Shown piece after piece: positions 52,001-60,999 of a DNA stretch of 64,000 nt. The position numbers were made by a program, and so were the translations under genes. The first letter of the stretch is position 1, and the number at the start of each line of letters is the position of its first letter. The stretch covers positions 10,410 through 74,409 of the forward strand of contig NZ_JBMOUD010000019.1 in NCBI RefSeq assembly GCF_049319665.1, read 5' to 3'. The notes below the pieces were generated by a model that did no database searches, was not told the DNA's origin, and saw only the letters and a list, made by a program, of their open reading frames with translations. Source of the DNA: JBMOUD01 sp049319665 (GTDB lineage Bacteria; Pseudomonadota; Gammaproteobacteria; Enterobacterales; Enterobacteriaceae).

Positions 52001-52439
52001 ACTATTGCTATGGATAGAACATGTGGTTTATTGCGCGATGGGTGGCCAAGGCAGCAGCCGGATGTATGGTCGCAGTTCAACAGCGTGGCGCTATGCTACG
52101 CTTTCAGTGGATGAGGCAACGGCACATCTGCAACGTCTAATTACGGGCTATCGGCAAGGGTTGTGTTCTCCGCTGATGTTACTCAATAAAAGTGGCTGGG
52201 CTTGGTTAAGCCAGTGTTTTGATGCTGATAGTGGCACGATTAGCCTGGATGAGGAACGTCAGGAGAAGGGCCGTAATAAGTTACTACAGAGTTGGCTTGG
52301 TGACGCGCGAGTGCCCGGCGAAGGGGCCGATCCTTATGTGCAACGGGTGATGCGCCAACTTGATAGTCATGGCATTGAGGCGATTATCCAATGTGCTGAG
52401 CAATATCTGTTACCGATTGCCCAACATAATCTGGCATAG
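49068..52439 (+). CDS. recC: RecC, exonuclease V subunit
   Basis: 1123 residues (E. coli 1122). The N-terminus FTVYHSNQLDILKTLTTALI, PGMAQWLQMELAQEIGIAAN and FPLPATFIWDMF are near-identical to RecC. It is an inactive helicase-like scaffold that splits the duplex and recognises Chi within RecBCD. TLMPMRSIPFKVVCLLGMND, GDRSRRDDDRYLFLEALLSA and FYRHPIKAFFQMRL mark the later domains. Its genes are split from recBD by ptrA, the E. coli arrangement. Confidence 0.98.
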   Translation: MFTVYHSNQLDILKTLTTALIEGRPLADPFQQEVILVQSPGMAQWLQMELAQEIGIAANIAFPLPATFIWDMFTKVLPGIPKESAFSKDAMTWKLMWLLPGKLPEDEFVPLRNYLTDDSDKRKIHQLAARVADLFDQYLVYRPEWLKTWQQGRLVDDLDSAQQWQAPLWRALCEYTEELQQSEWHRANLYERFIEQLQRAKSTPVGLPSRVFICGISALPPVYLQALQALGRHIDIHLMFTNPCRYYWGDIQNYAFLARLQSRKRRHYKNAQETSLFRDPQQAEQLFNEEGEQNVNNPLLASWGKLGRDHLYLLSQVDDIQEVQAFVDTADGLLLHAIQQDMLDLEDHAVIGMTQETLNSSHTKRILESEDASITLHVCHSAQREVEVLHDNLLAMMDENPQLTPRDIIVMVADIDSYAPYIQAVFGNAPGDRYLPFALSDRKASQSHPALQAFISLLDLPQSRFTSEQVLALLEVPALAMKFAIDEDGLRLLRQWVGESGIRWGLDDDNVRELSLPATGQHTWHFGLTRMLLGYAMDSNVGDWQGVLPYDESTGLVAELAGHLAELLMQLSRWRQTLSQPRELSQWLPLCQELLGTFFSPEGETEVALALIEQQWQKVLSQGVAARYPDVVPLSIIRDELASRLDQERISQRFLAGPINFCTLMPMRSIPFKVVCLLGMNDGIYPRTLPPLGFDLMAKQVKRGDRSRRDDDRYLFLEALLSAQNKLYISYIGRSIQDDKERFPSVLVTELLEYIGQSYCLADDRDLSADESAVRVEQHLVQWHPRTPFDADNFDLSNPSQSYAAEWLAAAGYQGEMATDFTQPLPDNDVQEVTLENLLRFYRHPIKAFFQMRLNVSFILEETELPDEEPFVLDNLSRYQFNTQLLNTLIEQQDPQQLFSRVKASGGLPYGAFGEIYWNKQSEEMLDLAELVRDERGESQSLEINLTVAGVKLSGWLHQVQSDGLLRWRPAALLARDGLLLWIEHVVYCAMGGQGSSRMYGRSSTAWRYATLSVDEATAHLQRLITGYRQGLCSPLMLLNKSGWAWLSQCFDADSGTISLDEERQEKGRNKLLQSWLGDARVPGEGADPYVQRVMRQLDSHGIEAIIQCAEQYLLPIAQHNLA

Positions 52440-52492
52440 GGCTAAGTCGGGTATTTTGTATGATTTGCAGATAGCACCTCGAATTTTAAAAA

Positions 52493-52515
52493 CTCAATAG
52501 CTAACAACTATTGAG
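52493..52515 (+). promoter_or_regulatory. Hairpin directly before the ptrA ribosome-binding site
   Basis: Perfect 8-bp stem CTCAATAG / CTATTGAG with a 7-nt loop, whose 3' side touches the ribosome-binding site GAGGGAG of ptrA. It could modulate ptrA translation or attenuate recC read-through. The position is clear, the role is a guess. Confidence 0.4.
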
Positions 52516-52527
52516 GGAGAAGTCGTT

Positions 52528-55455
52528 ATGTTGAAGCAGTGGTATCGTCTTGGCAGATTAGTAACATGTAGAGAATTAATCGCATTAACAGTATTACTGG
52601 TATTTGGGATGCCAGCAGCCTATGCCACGCGAGCATGGACTCCTGAAACCGAAACGGTGCATAAAAGCGCTAATGATCCGCGTGATTACCAAGCTGTAAA
52701 GCTTGCTAATGGCATGACGGTATTGCTGGTTTCTGATTATGAAGCCAGTAAATCTTTGGCTGCTTTGGCATTGCCGGTCGGGTCACTTGATGATCCTAAT
52801 GGGCAATTAGGCTTGGCCCATTACACTGAACATATGCTGTTAATGGGGTCGAAGAAATACCCGCAGCCTGAAAGTCTGGCTGAGTTTTTGAAAAAGCACG
52901 GCGGAAGCCACAACGGCAGCACAGCCCCTTACCGAACGGCGTTTTATCTTGAAGTAGAAAACGATGCCTTGCCTCAGGCGGTTGACCGTTTGGCTGATGC
53001 TATTGCCGAGCCACTACTTGATCCAGGCAACGCCGACCGTGAGCGTAATGCCGTCAATGCCGAGCTCACGATGGCGCGTTCTCGTGAGGGGATGCGTATG
53101 GCGCAGGTCAGAGCCGAAACCCTCAACCCGGCACATCCTGCAGCACGCTTTTCTGGTGGTAACCTCGATACGCTCAAAGATAAACCGGATAACAAACTAC
53201 AGGATGCATTACAGGCATTTTATCAACGTTATTACTCTGCCAACCTGATGGTTGGTGTGATTTATAGCAATCGTCCTATTCAGGAATTAGCGCATATCGC
53301 AGTAGAGACGTTTGGTAAAATTGGTAATCATAATGCGAGTGTTCCTGCCATCAGTCAGCCGTTAGTTACGCCAGCACAGCAGGGGATTATTATTCACTAC
53401 GTTCCCGCGACACCGCGTAAACAGCTGCTGATTGAATTTGCGATTGATAATAACAGCGCACAATTTCGTAGTAAGACAGATACCTACATTAGTTACCTGA
53501 TTGGCAATCGCAGTAAAAATACTTTGTCAGACTGGCTACAGAAACAAGGGCTGGCCGATGGTATTAATGCCGGGGCTGATTCCATGTCTTTACGTAATCA
53601 GGGGCTGTTCTCTATTTCGGTATCGCTAACGGATAAAGGCGTGGCGGAAAAGGACAGGGTAATTGCGGCAGTCTTTAACTACCTGACACTGATACGCCAG
53701 CAGGGGATTAAAAAGTCTTATTTTGACGAACTCTCTCATGTGATGGCACTAGACTTCCGTTTTCCCGATATAACACGAGATATGGATTATGTTGAGTGGT
53801 TGGTAGATAACATGTTGCGTGTGCCAGTCGAAAACGTGCTGGATTCGTCTTACGTTGCTGATGATTTCGCACCTGATGCTATCGAGAGCCGCCTTGCGCA
53901 ATTGACGCCGCAACATGCTCGCTTCTGGTTTGTCAGTCCAGAGGAACCGCACAATAAAGTGGCTTACTTTATGAATGCGCCCTATCAGGTAGATAAAATC
54001 CCTGCGCAGGAGTTTACAAAATGGCAGCAGCTCGAACAGCACATGAGCTTGTCTCTGCCAGCGCTCAATCCTTATATTCCTCAACAGCTTAATATCGTTA
54101 ATAGTGATGATGAACAAAAAAGTGAGCCCCAACGCAAACCTAAGCTAATTGTCGACCAAAAAGGGTTGCGGGTGTTTTATCAGCAGAGCCATTATTTCAA
54201 CGCGTCGCCTAAAGCCGATATTACGGTTGCCTTCCGTAATGCCAATGCGTTTAGTTCTGCCAAAAACCAGGTGCTATACGGCTTAAATGATTATCTTACC
54301 GGCGTGTTGTTCGATGAGCTGAGTTATCAGGCTTCTGTTGGTGGGATTGATTTCTCATCATCTTCTGATAATGGCCTGACATTCAGTGCCAATGGTTTCT
54401 CCGAGCGATTACCGTACCTCTTGTGCAAGTTGGTTGAGCAGTATTCCAATGTCACAATAACGGAGAAACAACTTGCCCAAGCCAAATCATGGTATATCGA
54501 GCGCTTAAGAGCTGCCGACAAAGGCAAAGCTTATGAGTTGGCATTGCAGCCGGTGCAGTTACTTTCTCGCTGGCCTTATACTGAGCGCAGTGAAAGAGAA
54601 AAGTTGTTGGCCGATATTACGCTTGATGACGTGCTGAGCTATCGCAAGCAGCTGATACAGCAAGGAGCCGTTGAAATTCTGATTGTCGGTAATATGACCG
54701 CATCACAAGTGACAAAAATGTCCGATGAGGTTGTTCAAAAAGTCTCGACTCAGGGTACACAATGGTGGCGGGGAGAAGATATCGATGTGCTGCAACCCCG
54801 CAAAGTCAATTTACAGCGAATAGGTTCAACGACTGATTCGGCGCTGGCTGCGATATATGTCCCTATTGGTTATAGCGAAACGCAGAGCGTTGCCTACAGC
54901 TCGTTGCTGGGTCAAATCATCCAGCCTTGGTTCTATAATCAACTTCGTACTCAGGAACAACTGGGTTATGCGGTGTTTGCCTTCCCGATTGCGGTTGGTA
55001 AACAGTGGGGAATTGGCTTCTTACTGCAAAGTAGCAATAAACAACCGGATTATTTATACCAACGCTATCTGGCGTTTTATCCTCAGGCAGAGAAACGGCT
55101 ACGTGATATGAGTGCTGATGAATTTAATCAGTACAAACAAGGACTGATTAATGAGTTGAAGCAGCGCCCGCAAACCCTGGGTGAAGAGGCGGCGAGATTA
55201 GGCAAAGATTTTAGTCGGGGAAACGCACAGTTTGATACTCGCCACCAGACGATCGCGGCGATTAGCGACATCAGCCAGCAGCAATTGGCTGATTATTTCC
55301 AACGTACTGTCATTGATACACAGGGACTCGCACTACTATCTCAGGTATCAGGTAATGACAGTACTGACCCACATTACGCAGCGCCAGCAGGATGGCAAAC
55401 CTATCCGAATACCTCGAGCCTGCAACAATCATTTTCGCATCAGGTTAATCAATAA
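52528..55455 (+). CDS. ptrA: Pitrilysin (protease III), periplasmic zinc metalloprotease
   Basis: 975 residues (E. coli 962), family M16. A signal peptide with a somewhat long N-region precedes cleavage near AYA (31-33). The inverted zinc motif HxxEH is H98-YT-E101-H102 in LAHYTEHMLLMGSKKYP, and the third ligand lies in ERNAVNAELTMARSREGMRM (about residue 179). STAPYRTAFYLEVENDALP and QPWFYNQLRTQEQLGYAVFA are further M16 landmarks. It degrades small periplasmic peptides. It begins with a hairpin before the ribosome-binding site, and its stop overlaps the recB start (TAATG). Confidence 0.97.
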   Translation: MLKQWYRLGRLVTCRELIALTVLLVFGMPAAYATRAWTPETETVHKSANDPRDYQAVKLANGMTVLLVSDYEASKSLAALALPVGSLDDPNGQLGLAHYTEHMLLMGSKKYPQPESLAEFLKKHGGSHNGSTAPYRTAFYLEVENDALPQAVDRLADAIAEPLLDPGNADRERNAVNAELTMARSREGMRMAQVRAETLNPAHPAARFSGGNLDTLKDKPDNKLQDALQAFYQRYYSANLMVGVIYSNRPIQELAHIAVETFGKIGNHNASVPAISQPLVTPAQQGIIIHYVPATPRKQLLIEFAIDNNSAQFRSKTDTYISYLIGNRSKNTLSDWLQKQGLADGINAGADSMSLRNQGLFSISVSLTDKGVAEKDRVIAAVFNYLTLIRQQGIKKSYFDELSHVMALDFRFPDITRDMDYVEWLVDNMLRVPVENVLDSSYVADDFAPDAIESRLAQLTPQHARFWFVSPEEPHNKVAYFMNAPYQVDKIPAQEFTKWQQLEQHMSLSLPALNPYIPQQLNIVNSDDEQKSEPQRKPKLIVDQKGLRVFYQQSHYFNASPKADITVAFRNANAFSSAKNQVLYGLNDYLTGVLFDELSYQASVGGIDFSSSSDNGLTFSANGFSERLPYLLCKLVEQYSNVTITEKQLAQAKSWYIERLRAADKGKAYELALQPVQLLSRWPYTERSEREKLLADITLDDVLSYRKQLIQQGAVEILIVGNMTASQVTKMSDEVVQKVSTQGTQWWRGEDIDVLQPRKVNLQRIGSTTDSALAAIYVPIGYSETQSVAYSSLLGQIIQPWFYNQLRTQEQLGYAVFAFPIAVGKQWGIGFLLQSSNKQPDYLYQRYLAFYPQAEKRLRDMSADEFNQYKQGLINELKQRPQTLGEEAARLGKDFSRGNAQFDTRHQTIAAISDISQQQLADYFQRTVIDTQGLALLSQVSGNDSTDPHYAAPAGWQTYPNTSSLQQSFSHQVNQ

Positions 55456-58400
55456 TGGCAGATATCATCCCACAGAAACTTAACCCTTTAACGCTACCGC
55501 TGGTGGGTGAGCGATTAATCGAAGCTTCTGCGGGGACCGGCAAAACTTTTACTCTGGCGTTACTCTATTTACGTTTGTTATTGGGGTTAGGTAAAGCGTC
55601 GGCATTTCCTCGCCAATTAGCGGTTGAAGAGATTTTGGTGGTGACCTTTACTGAAGCGGCGACAGAAGAGTTGCGCGGACGTATCCGTAAAAACATCCAT
55701 GAGCTTAGATTAGCCTGCGTGCGGGGTACTAGCGATAACCCTATGCTGAGCGAGCTGATGCTTGAGCTGCCTGATTTACCTTTGGCGGCACAAATTCTGC
55801 TAGCGGCAGAGCGACAGATGGATGAGGCGGCGATTTATACCATCCATGGTTTCTGCCAGCGTATGCTGATGAATAACGCCTTTGAATCTGGCATTTTATT
55901 TGAACAAACGCTGATTCAGGATGAGCTTCCTTTACGTCGCCAGGCCTGCGCCGACTTTTGGCGTCGATACTGCTACCCGTTACCTATCTCTATTGCGCAG
56001 GCGGTGTCTCAAGAGTGGAGCGGGCCAGAAGCGTTATTAGGCGATTTGTCGGCCTATTTGCACGGTGAAGCACCGCAATTGCGCTATCCACCAAAAGCCG
56101 ATGAAACGATCGAACAGCGTCATGAGCGTATTGTCACCCGTATTGACGATATCAAGCGTCAATGGTCTGCGGCAGCGGCTGATATCGGCCCAGAAATTGC
56201 CAACTCTGGTGTGGATAAACGTAGCTACAGTACGCGTTTCTTACCTGCTTGGTTAGAGGTTGTCACTGATTGGGCTATGCAGCCGACGGCAGATTATCGT
56301 TTACCTAAAGAACTCGAAAGGTTCCGTCAGTCGGTGCTGTTGGAGAAAACCAAAAAAGGTCAGGCACCAGAGCACGCGGTATTTGCTGCTATCGAACAAC
56401 TCTATGCTGAACCACTGAGTTTACGCGATTTAATTATTGCCAAAGCCTTAACTGAGATCCGTACCTCGGTTCAATTAGAGAAACGCCAGCGTGCCGAGAT
56501 GGGCTTTGACGACTTACTGAGTCGACTCGATAGCGCGTTGCAACAGCCTGGTGGAGAACTCTTAGCACAGGCGATTCGTCAGCGTTATCCATTGGCAATG
56601 ATTGATGAATTCCAGGATACCGACCCGCAGCAATATCGTATTTTCCACCGCTTATATGGCAAGCAGCCTGAGTGCGGGTTGTTGCTGATTGGTGACCCGA
56701 AACAGGCGATTTATGCATTTCGCGGCGCAGATATTTTTACTTATATGCGTGCGCGTTCAGAAGTTAGTGCTCACTACACAATGGACACCAACTGGCGTTC
56801 TTCCGTCAGTATGGTAAACGGCGTGAATCAGATTTTCTCTCAACTGGATGCCCCTTTTGTTTTTGGGCAAATACCCTTTAATAGTGTTTTACCCGCGCCG
56901 AAGAATACTGGTCTAGCTTTTGAATATCAGGGACAAATTCAACCAGCTGTGCACTTCTGGCTACAGTCAGGGGAAGGTGTTGGAGTAAGTGATTACCAAC
57001 AGGCGATGGCACGTCAATGTGCGGCACAGGTTCGTGACTGGCTGACTGCAGGGCAGCAAGGTTTGGCGTTGCTGCGCAATGGTGAACAGTCTTCGCCAGT
57101 CAAAGCCTCTGATATCGTTATTCTTATTCGTAGCCGTAATGAAGCCGTGTTGATTCGTGACGCGCTCAGTACGTTAAATATTCCGTCGGTTTATCTGTCT
57201 AACCGCGACAGTGTGTTTGATACACCGGAAGCTAAAGATGTGCTGTGGTTGCTACAGGCAGTACTGGCACCAGAGCATGAGCGAACTTTGCGCAGCGCGA
57301 TGGCAACCGGCGTGATTGGTCTGGATGCGTTGACTCTGGATGCGTTAAGCCAAAGCGAAAGCGATTGGGATAAATTAGTCGAAGAGTTTGATGGATATCG
57401 CCAGCGCTGGGCGCGGCGCGGCGTGTTACCGATGTTAAAAAGCCTGATTAGCCAGCGTCATCTGGCTGAAAATATTTTAGCCAACCCCGGCGGTGAGCGA
57501 CGTCTGACGGATCTGCTGCATTTGGGTGAGCTGTTGCAAGAGGCAGCGTCTGCGCTTGATAGTGAACATGCATTGGTGCGCTGGCTGGCCCAACAAATTG
57601 CCGAGCCAGATACTCAGTCGCAGAATCAACAACTGCGGTTGGAAAGCGACAAGAATTTAGTGCGGGTGATCACCATCCACAAATCCAAAGGACTAGAATA
57701 TCCCCTGGTCTGGCTACCTTTCATCGCTAATTTTCGCGCTCAGCAGCAAGCTTTGTATCACGATCGCCAAACTTTCTCAGCATTGCTCGATTTAAGCGCC
57801 GACGAGCAAAGTCTGTCGTTAGCTGAAGAAGAGCGTCTGGCAGAGGATTTACGCCTGCTGTATGTCGCGCTGACACGTTCGGTTTATCACTGTAGTTTAG
57901 GTATTGCTCCCTTAATTCAGGGTACGCGAAAAAAGCAGGGTGATACCGACTTACATCGCAGTGCATTAGGCTATCTGGTACAGCAGGCGGAGCCTGCGGA
58001 TGCCGCAGGCCTGGTGACAAAACTGCAAGCTATGGTGGGGGAGAATATTGCGCTGACTTTGCTTGAACCGCCAGAACAGAAAGCATGGCAAGCGCCAGTT
58101 CCACAGGAAAGAGCGCTCGCGGCGGCACAGATGCAAAGAAAAATTCAGGATTTCTGGCGAGTAACCAGTTATTCGGGCTTGCAGCAGCACGGCTCTTCGC
58201 TGGCGCAAGATTTATTACCGAGACTCGACGTTGAAGCCGCCGGTGAACAGCCTCAAGATATACAGCCGCAAATGACGCCGCACAGTTTCCCTCGTGGCGC
58301 TACGCCGGGAACTTTCCTACACAGTTTGTTTGAAGAGATCGATTTTTCCCAGCCGGTTGATGAAACATGGCTGTTGGAAAAACTCGAAGGTCAGGGATTG

Positions 58401-59030
58401 AGCGGCGAATGGCTGCCAGTGTTGAGCGCGTGGGTCAATGCTATCTTGCATACTGAACTGAGCGAGGAAGGGATGATGCTAAGCGCGCTAACGCCGACTC
58501 AGTATCAGTCTGAATTGCAGTTCTATTTACCAATCGAAGGTCTGCTGCAACCTCAGCAATTAGATCGTGTAGTTAAACACTATGATGATTTGTCTGCCCA
58601 GTGCCCACCGCTGAATTTCCAGCAGGTGCGGGGGATGTTGAAGGGCTTTATCGATTTGGTGTTCTGCTGGCAAGGTCGTTATTACCTGCTCGATTATAAA
58701 TCTAACTGGTTGGGAGAGGATGGCAGCGCCTATACCCAATCGGCCATGATAAATGCGATGGCAGAGCATCGTTACGATTTACAGTATCAACTCTATACCT
58801 TGGCACTGCATCGCTATTTGCGTCATCGGGTCCCCGGCTATGATTATGAACAACATTTCGGTGGTGTTATTTATCTGTTCTTACGTGGAATGGATACTGA
58901 TCATCTCGGTAACGGTGTTTTCCGCCGCCGCCCTTCACTCGAGTTTGTGGCATGTATGGATAGCCTGTTTGCCGGCGATACAATCTCGGCAGAAGCACTA
59001 CATTCAGGGGCAGAGGAACCCGGCGCATGA
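55455..59030 (+). CDS. recB: RecB, exonuclease V helicase/nuclease subunit
   Basis: 1191 residues (E. coli 1180). SF1A 3'-5' helicase: Walker A IEASAGTGKTFTL (about 22-34), motif II AMIDEFQDTDPQQYRIF (about 385), motif III GDPKQAIYAFRGADIFTY, motif VI LLYVALTRS. The C-terminal RecB-type nuclease has D1080-Y-K1082 in LLDYKSNWL plus an upstream Asp in GFIDLVF; numbering coincides with E. coli. It degrades DNA until Chi, then loads RecA. Translation is coupled to ptrA and recD. Confidence 0.98.
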   Translation: MADIIPQKLNPLTLPLVGERLIEASAGTGKTFTLALLYLRLLLGLGKASAFPRQLAVEEILVVTFTEAATEELRGRIRKNIHELRLACVRGTSDNPMLSELMLELPDLPLAAQILLAAERQMDEAAIYTIHGFCQRMLMNNAFESGILFEQTLIQDELPLRRQACADFWRRYCYPLPISIAQAVSQEWSGPEALLGDLSAYLHGEAPQLRYPPKADETIEQRHERIVTRIDDIKRQWSAAAADIGPEIANSGVDKRSYSTRFLPAWLEVVTDWAMQPTADYRLPKELERFRQSVLLEKTKKGQAPEHAVFAAIEQLYAEPLSLRDLIIAKALTEIRTSVQLEKRQRAEMGFDDLLSRLDSALQQPGGELLAQAIRQRYPLAMIDEFQDTDPQQYRIFHRLYGKQPECGLLLIGDPKQAIYAFRGADIFTYMRARSEVSAHYTMDTNWRSSVSMVNGVNQIFSQLDAPFVFGQIPFNSVLPAPKNTGLAFEYQGQIQPAVHFWLQSGEGVGVSDYQQAMARQCAAQVRDWLTAGQQGLALLRNGEQSSPVKASDIVILIRSRNEAVLIRDALSTLNIPSVYLSNRDSVFDTPEAKDVLWLLQAVLAPEHERTLRSAMATGVIGLDALTLDALSQSESDWDKLVEEFDGYRQRWARRGVLPMLKSLISQRHLAENILANPGGERRLTDLLHLGELLQEAASALDSEHALVRWLAQQIAEPDTQSQNQQLRLESDKNLVRVITIHKSKGLEYPLVWLPFIANFRAQQQALYHDRQTFSALLDLSADEQSLSLAEEERLAEDLRLLYVALTRSVYHCSLGIAPLIQGTRKKQGDTDLHRSALGYLVQQAEPADAAGLVTKLQAMVGENIALTLLEPPEQKAWQAPVPQERALAAAQMQRKIQDFWRVTSYSGLQQHGSSLAQDLLPRLDVEAAGEQPQDIQPQMTPHSFPRGATPGTFLHSLFEEIDFSQPVDETWLLEKLEGQGLSGEWLPVLSAWVNAILHTELSEEGMMLSALTPTQYQSELQFYLPIEGLLQPQQLDRVVKHYDDLSAQCPPLNFQQVRGMLKGFIDLVFCWQGRYYLLDYKSNWLGEDGSAYTQSAMINAMAEHRYDLQYQLYTLALHRYLRHRVPGYDYEQHFGGVIYLFLRGMDTDHLGNGVFRRRPSLEFVACMDSLFAGDTISAEALHSGAEEPGA

Positions 59031-60913
59031 TGGATAATTTATTTGAAGTCGCCATTGCTCAGGGAGCACTGCGCTCGTTGGATGTGCAGTTTGCCAGAAT
59101 GGTGGCGCAAGAAGACCCATTAATGATGCTAGCTGCGGCATGTCTGAGTGCTGAAGCTGGAAGCGGGCATGTTTGTCTGACTCTCGATCAGCTACAGCCG
59201 GATACTCTGTTTGATGGTAGATTCCCGGCGCTGGCCAGCGCACTTTGGCAGGCGGCAGGCGAGCCAAATTTACCGCTATGGCAGCAACGATTAGCCCAAC
59301 ATGCTGCCGTCAGTGATGGCTCAGCGCCGACGCCATTGGTGTTACAACAGCAGCGCCTTTACCTGCAAAGGTTGTGGCAAAGTGAAGGGGAGATCGCACA
59401 GTTCTTTCTCCAAGAGTCTTCTGTGCAGCAGGATATTCAGCAGAACATAGTCGAGGGTAGGCTGGCCGTTAATGAAGTCAGGCTAAGAGAAATTCTTGAT
59501 GATTTGTTTGGCGAAACATCTGCTGATGAAATCAACTGGCAAAAAGTTGCGGCAGCAGTAGCCGCTACGCGACGGATTTCTATTATTTCTGGTGGCCCGG
59601 GAACGGGGAAGACCACTACGGTAGCCAAATTATTGGCGGCGTTAGTCCGTCTCGAACCAGAGCAAAAACTACGGATACAGCTGGCTGCACCTACCGGTAA
59701 GGCGGCGGCCAGATTGACTGAGTCTTTAGGCAAAGCCAGTGCAGCGTTGGCACTCACTGACGAACAACGCGCTCGCTTTCCTGATGATGCCTCCACCTTA
59801 CACCGATTGTTGGGCGCACAGCCCAATAGTCAACGTATGCGTTACCATCAAGGCAATCCGTTGCATCTTGACGTGCTGATAGTTGATGAAGCCTCAATGG
59901 TCGATTTGCCCATGATGGCGCGTTTGGTTGCTGCTTTACCGGCTCAGGCGCGGGTTATTTTCCTTGGTGACCGCGACCAGTTATCTTCGGTAGAAGCCGG
60001 TGCGGTGCTGGGTGATATTTGCCGGTTCGCCGAACAGGGCTACAGTGCCGCGCGTGCGGCGCAACTGGTGAGGCTCACCGGTTGTCCACTCGGTGCAACT
60101 TCGGTGCCACATCCAGCGGATGTACGCGACGCCTTATGTCTATTGCGCAAAAGTTATCGCTTTGATTCGGGTTCAGGCATTGGTTTGTTGGCAACAGCGG
60201 TCAATAACGGTGATGGCCGCGTCGCAGATAATATTCTGACCCAGGGGCTAGCCGATGTCAGTGGTTATCCGTTAAATGAAACCGACGATTTTAAACCTTT
60301 ACTTGAGGCCTGTTTACAGGGATACCGGCCTTATTTACAGGCGGTTGCTAGTGGACAAACGCCAGCAGAGATCCTGGCTGCTTTTGGTGAATTTCAGGTA
60401 CTTTGCGCGTTGCGAGAAGGCCCATTTGGCCTGACAGGTTTGAATGAGCGTATTGAACAGGTACTTAATCGACAAGGGCTCATTCGTCGTCCTGTGGCGT
60501 TGGCCAGCCGCTGGTATGCGGGGCGTCCGGTGATGATTGGTCGCAACGATAGTGCATTGGGTTTGTATAACGGCGATATTGGCATTGCATTGCATGATGA
60601 TAGCGGTGAGCTTCGTGTTTACTTCCAACTGCCCGGCGGCATCATAAAGTCAGTACAACCCAGCCGTTTACCTGCACATGAAACGGCGTATGCGATGACC
60701 GTGCATAAATCTCAAGGCTCAGAATTTGCTCATACGCTGTTAGTTATGCCTAATCATTTCTTACCGGTTTTAACCCGAGAGCTGGTTTACACCGCCATTA
60801 CCCGTGCTAAATCGCGTTTATCTCTCTATGCTAATCAAAAGGTCTTGAACCGGGCAATCGGCACACCAACCCAGCGACGCAGTGGTTTGACTGAGCGATT
60901 AACGGCGCAATAA
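59027..60913 (+). CDS. recD: RecD, exonuclease V 5'-3' helicase subunit
   Basis: 628 residues (E. coli 608). Walker A GGPGTGKTTTVAKLLA starts at about residue 189. Further SF1B motifs are LAAPTGKAAARLTES, DVLIVDEASMVDLPMMARL, FLGDRDQLSSVEAGAVLGDI and TVHKSQGSEFAHTLLV, with ELVYTAITRAKS near the C-terminus. The fast 5'-3' motor of RecBCD and switch for nuclease control. The ATG overlaps the recB stop (ATGA); a second ATG follows at once. Slightly longer mid-region around residues 330-370 than E. coli, by eye. Confidence 0.97.
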   Translation: MMDNLFEVAIAQGALRSLDVQFARMVAQEDPLMMLAAACLSAEAGSGHVCLTLDQLQPDTLFDGRFPALASALWQAAGEPNLPLWQQRLAQHAAVSDGSAPTPLVLQQQRLYLQRLWQSEGEIAQFFLQESSVQQDIQQNIVEGRLAVNEVRLREILDDLFGETSADEINWQKVAAAVAATRRISIISGGPGTGKTTTVAKLLAALVRLEPEQKLRIQLAAPTGKAAARLTESLGKASAALALTDEQRARFPDDASTLHRLLGAQPNSQRMRYHQGNPLHLDVLIVDEASMVDLPMMARLVAALPAQARVIFLGDRDQLSSVEAGAVLGDICRFAEQGYSAARAAQLVRLTGCPLGATSVPHPADVRDALCLLRKSYRFDSGSGIGLLATAVNNGDGRVADNILTQGLADVSGYPLNETDDFKPLLEACLQGYRPYLQAVASGQTPAEILAAFGEFQVLCALREGPFGLTGLNERIEQVLNRQGLIRRPVALASRWYAGRPVMIGRNDSALGLYNGDIGIALHDDSGELRVYFQLPGGIIKSVQPSRLPAHETAYAMTVHKSQGSEFAHTLLVMPNHFLPVLTRELVYTAITRAKSRLSLYANQKVLNRAIGTPTQRRSGLTERLTAQ

Positions 60914-60944
60914 GCGTTTGGTGGACATTGGATGTTGTTGCATA

Positions 60945-60975
60945 AAAAATCGGCGTCGTAATGACGCCGGTTTTT
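60945..60975. terminator. Bidirectional terminator between recD and argA
   Basis: Stem CGGCGTC (60951-60957) / GACGCCG (60963-60969), flanked by A-tract on the left and T-tract on the right, so it can end both convergent transcripts. Confidence 0.88.
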
Positions 60976-60999
60976 ATATATGACATCAATACTCGGTGA

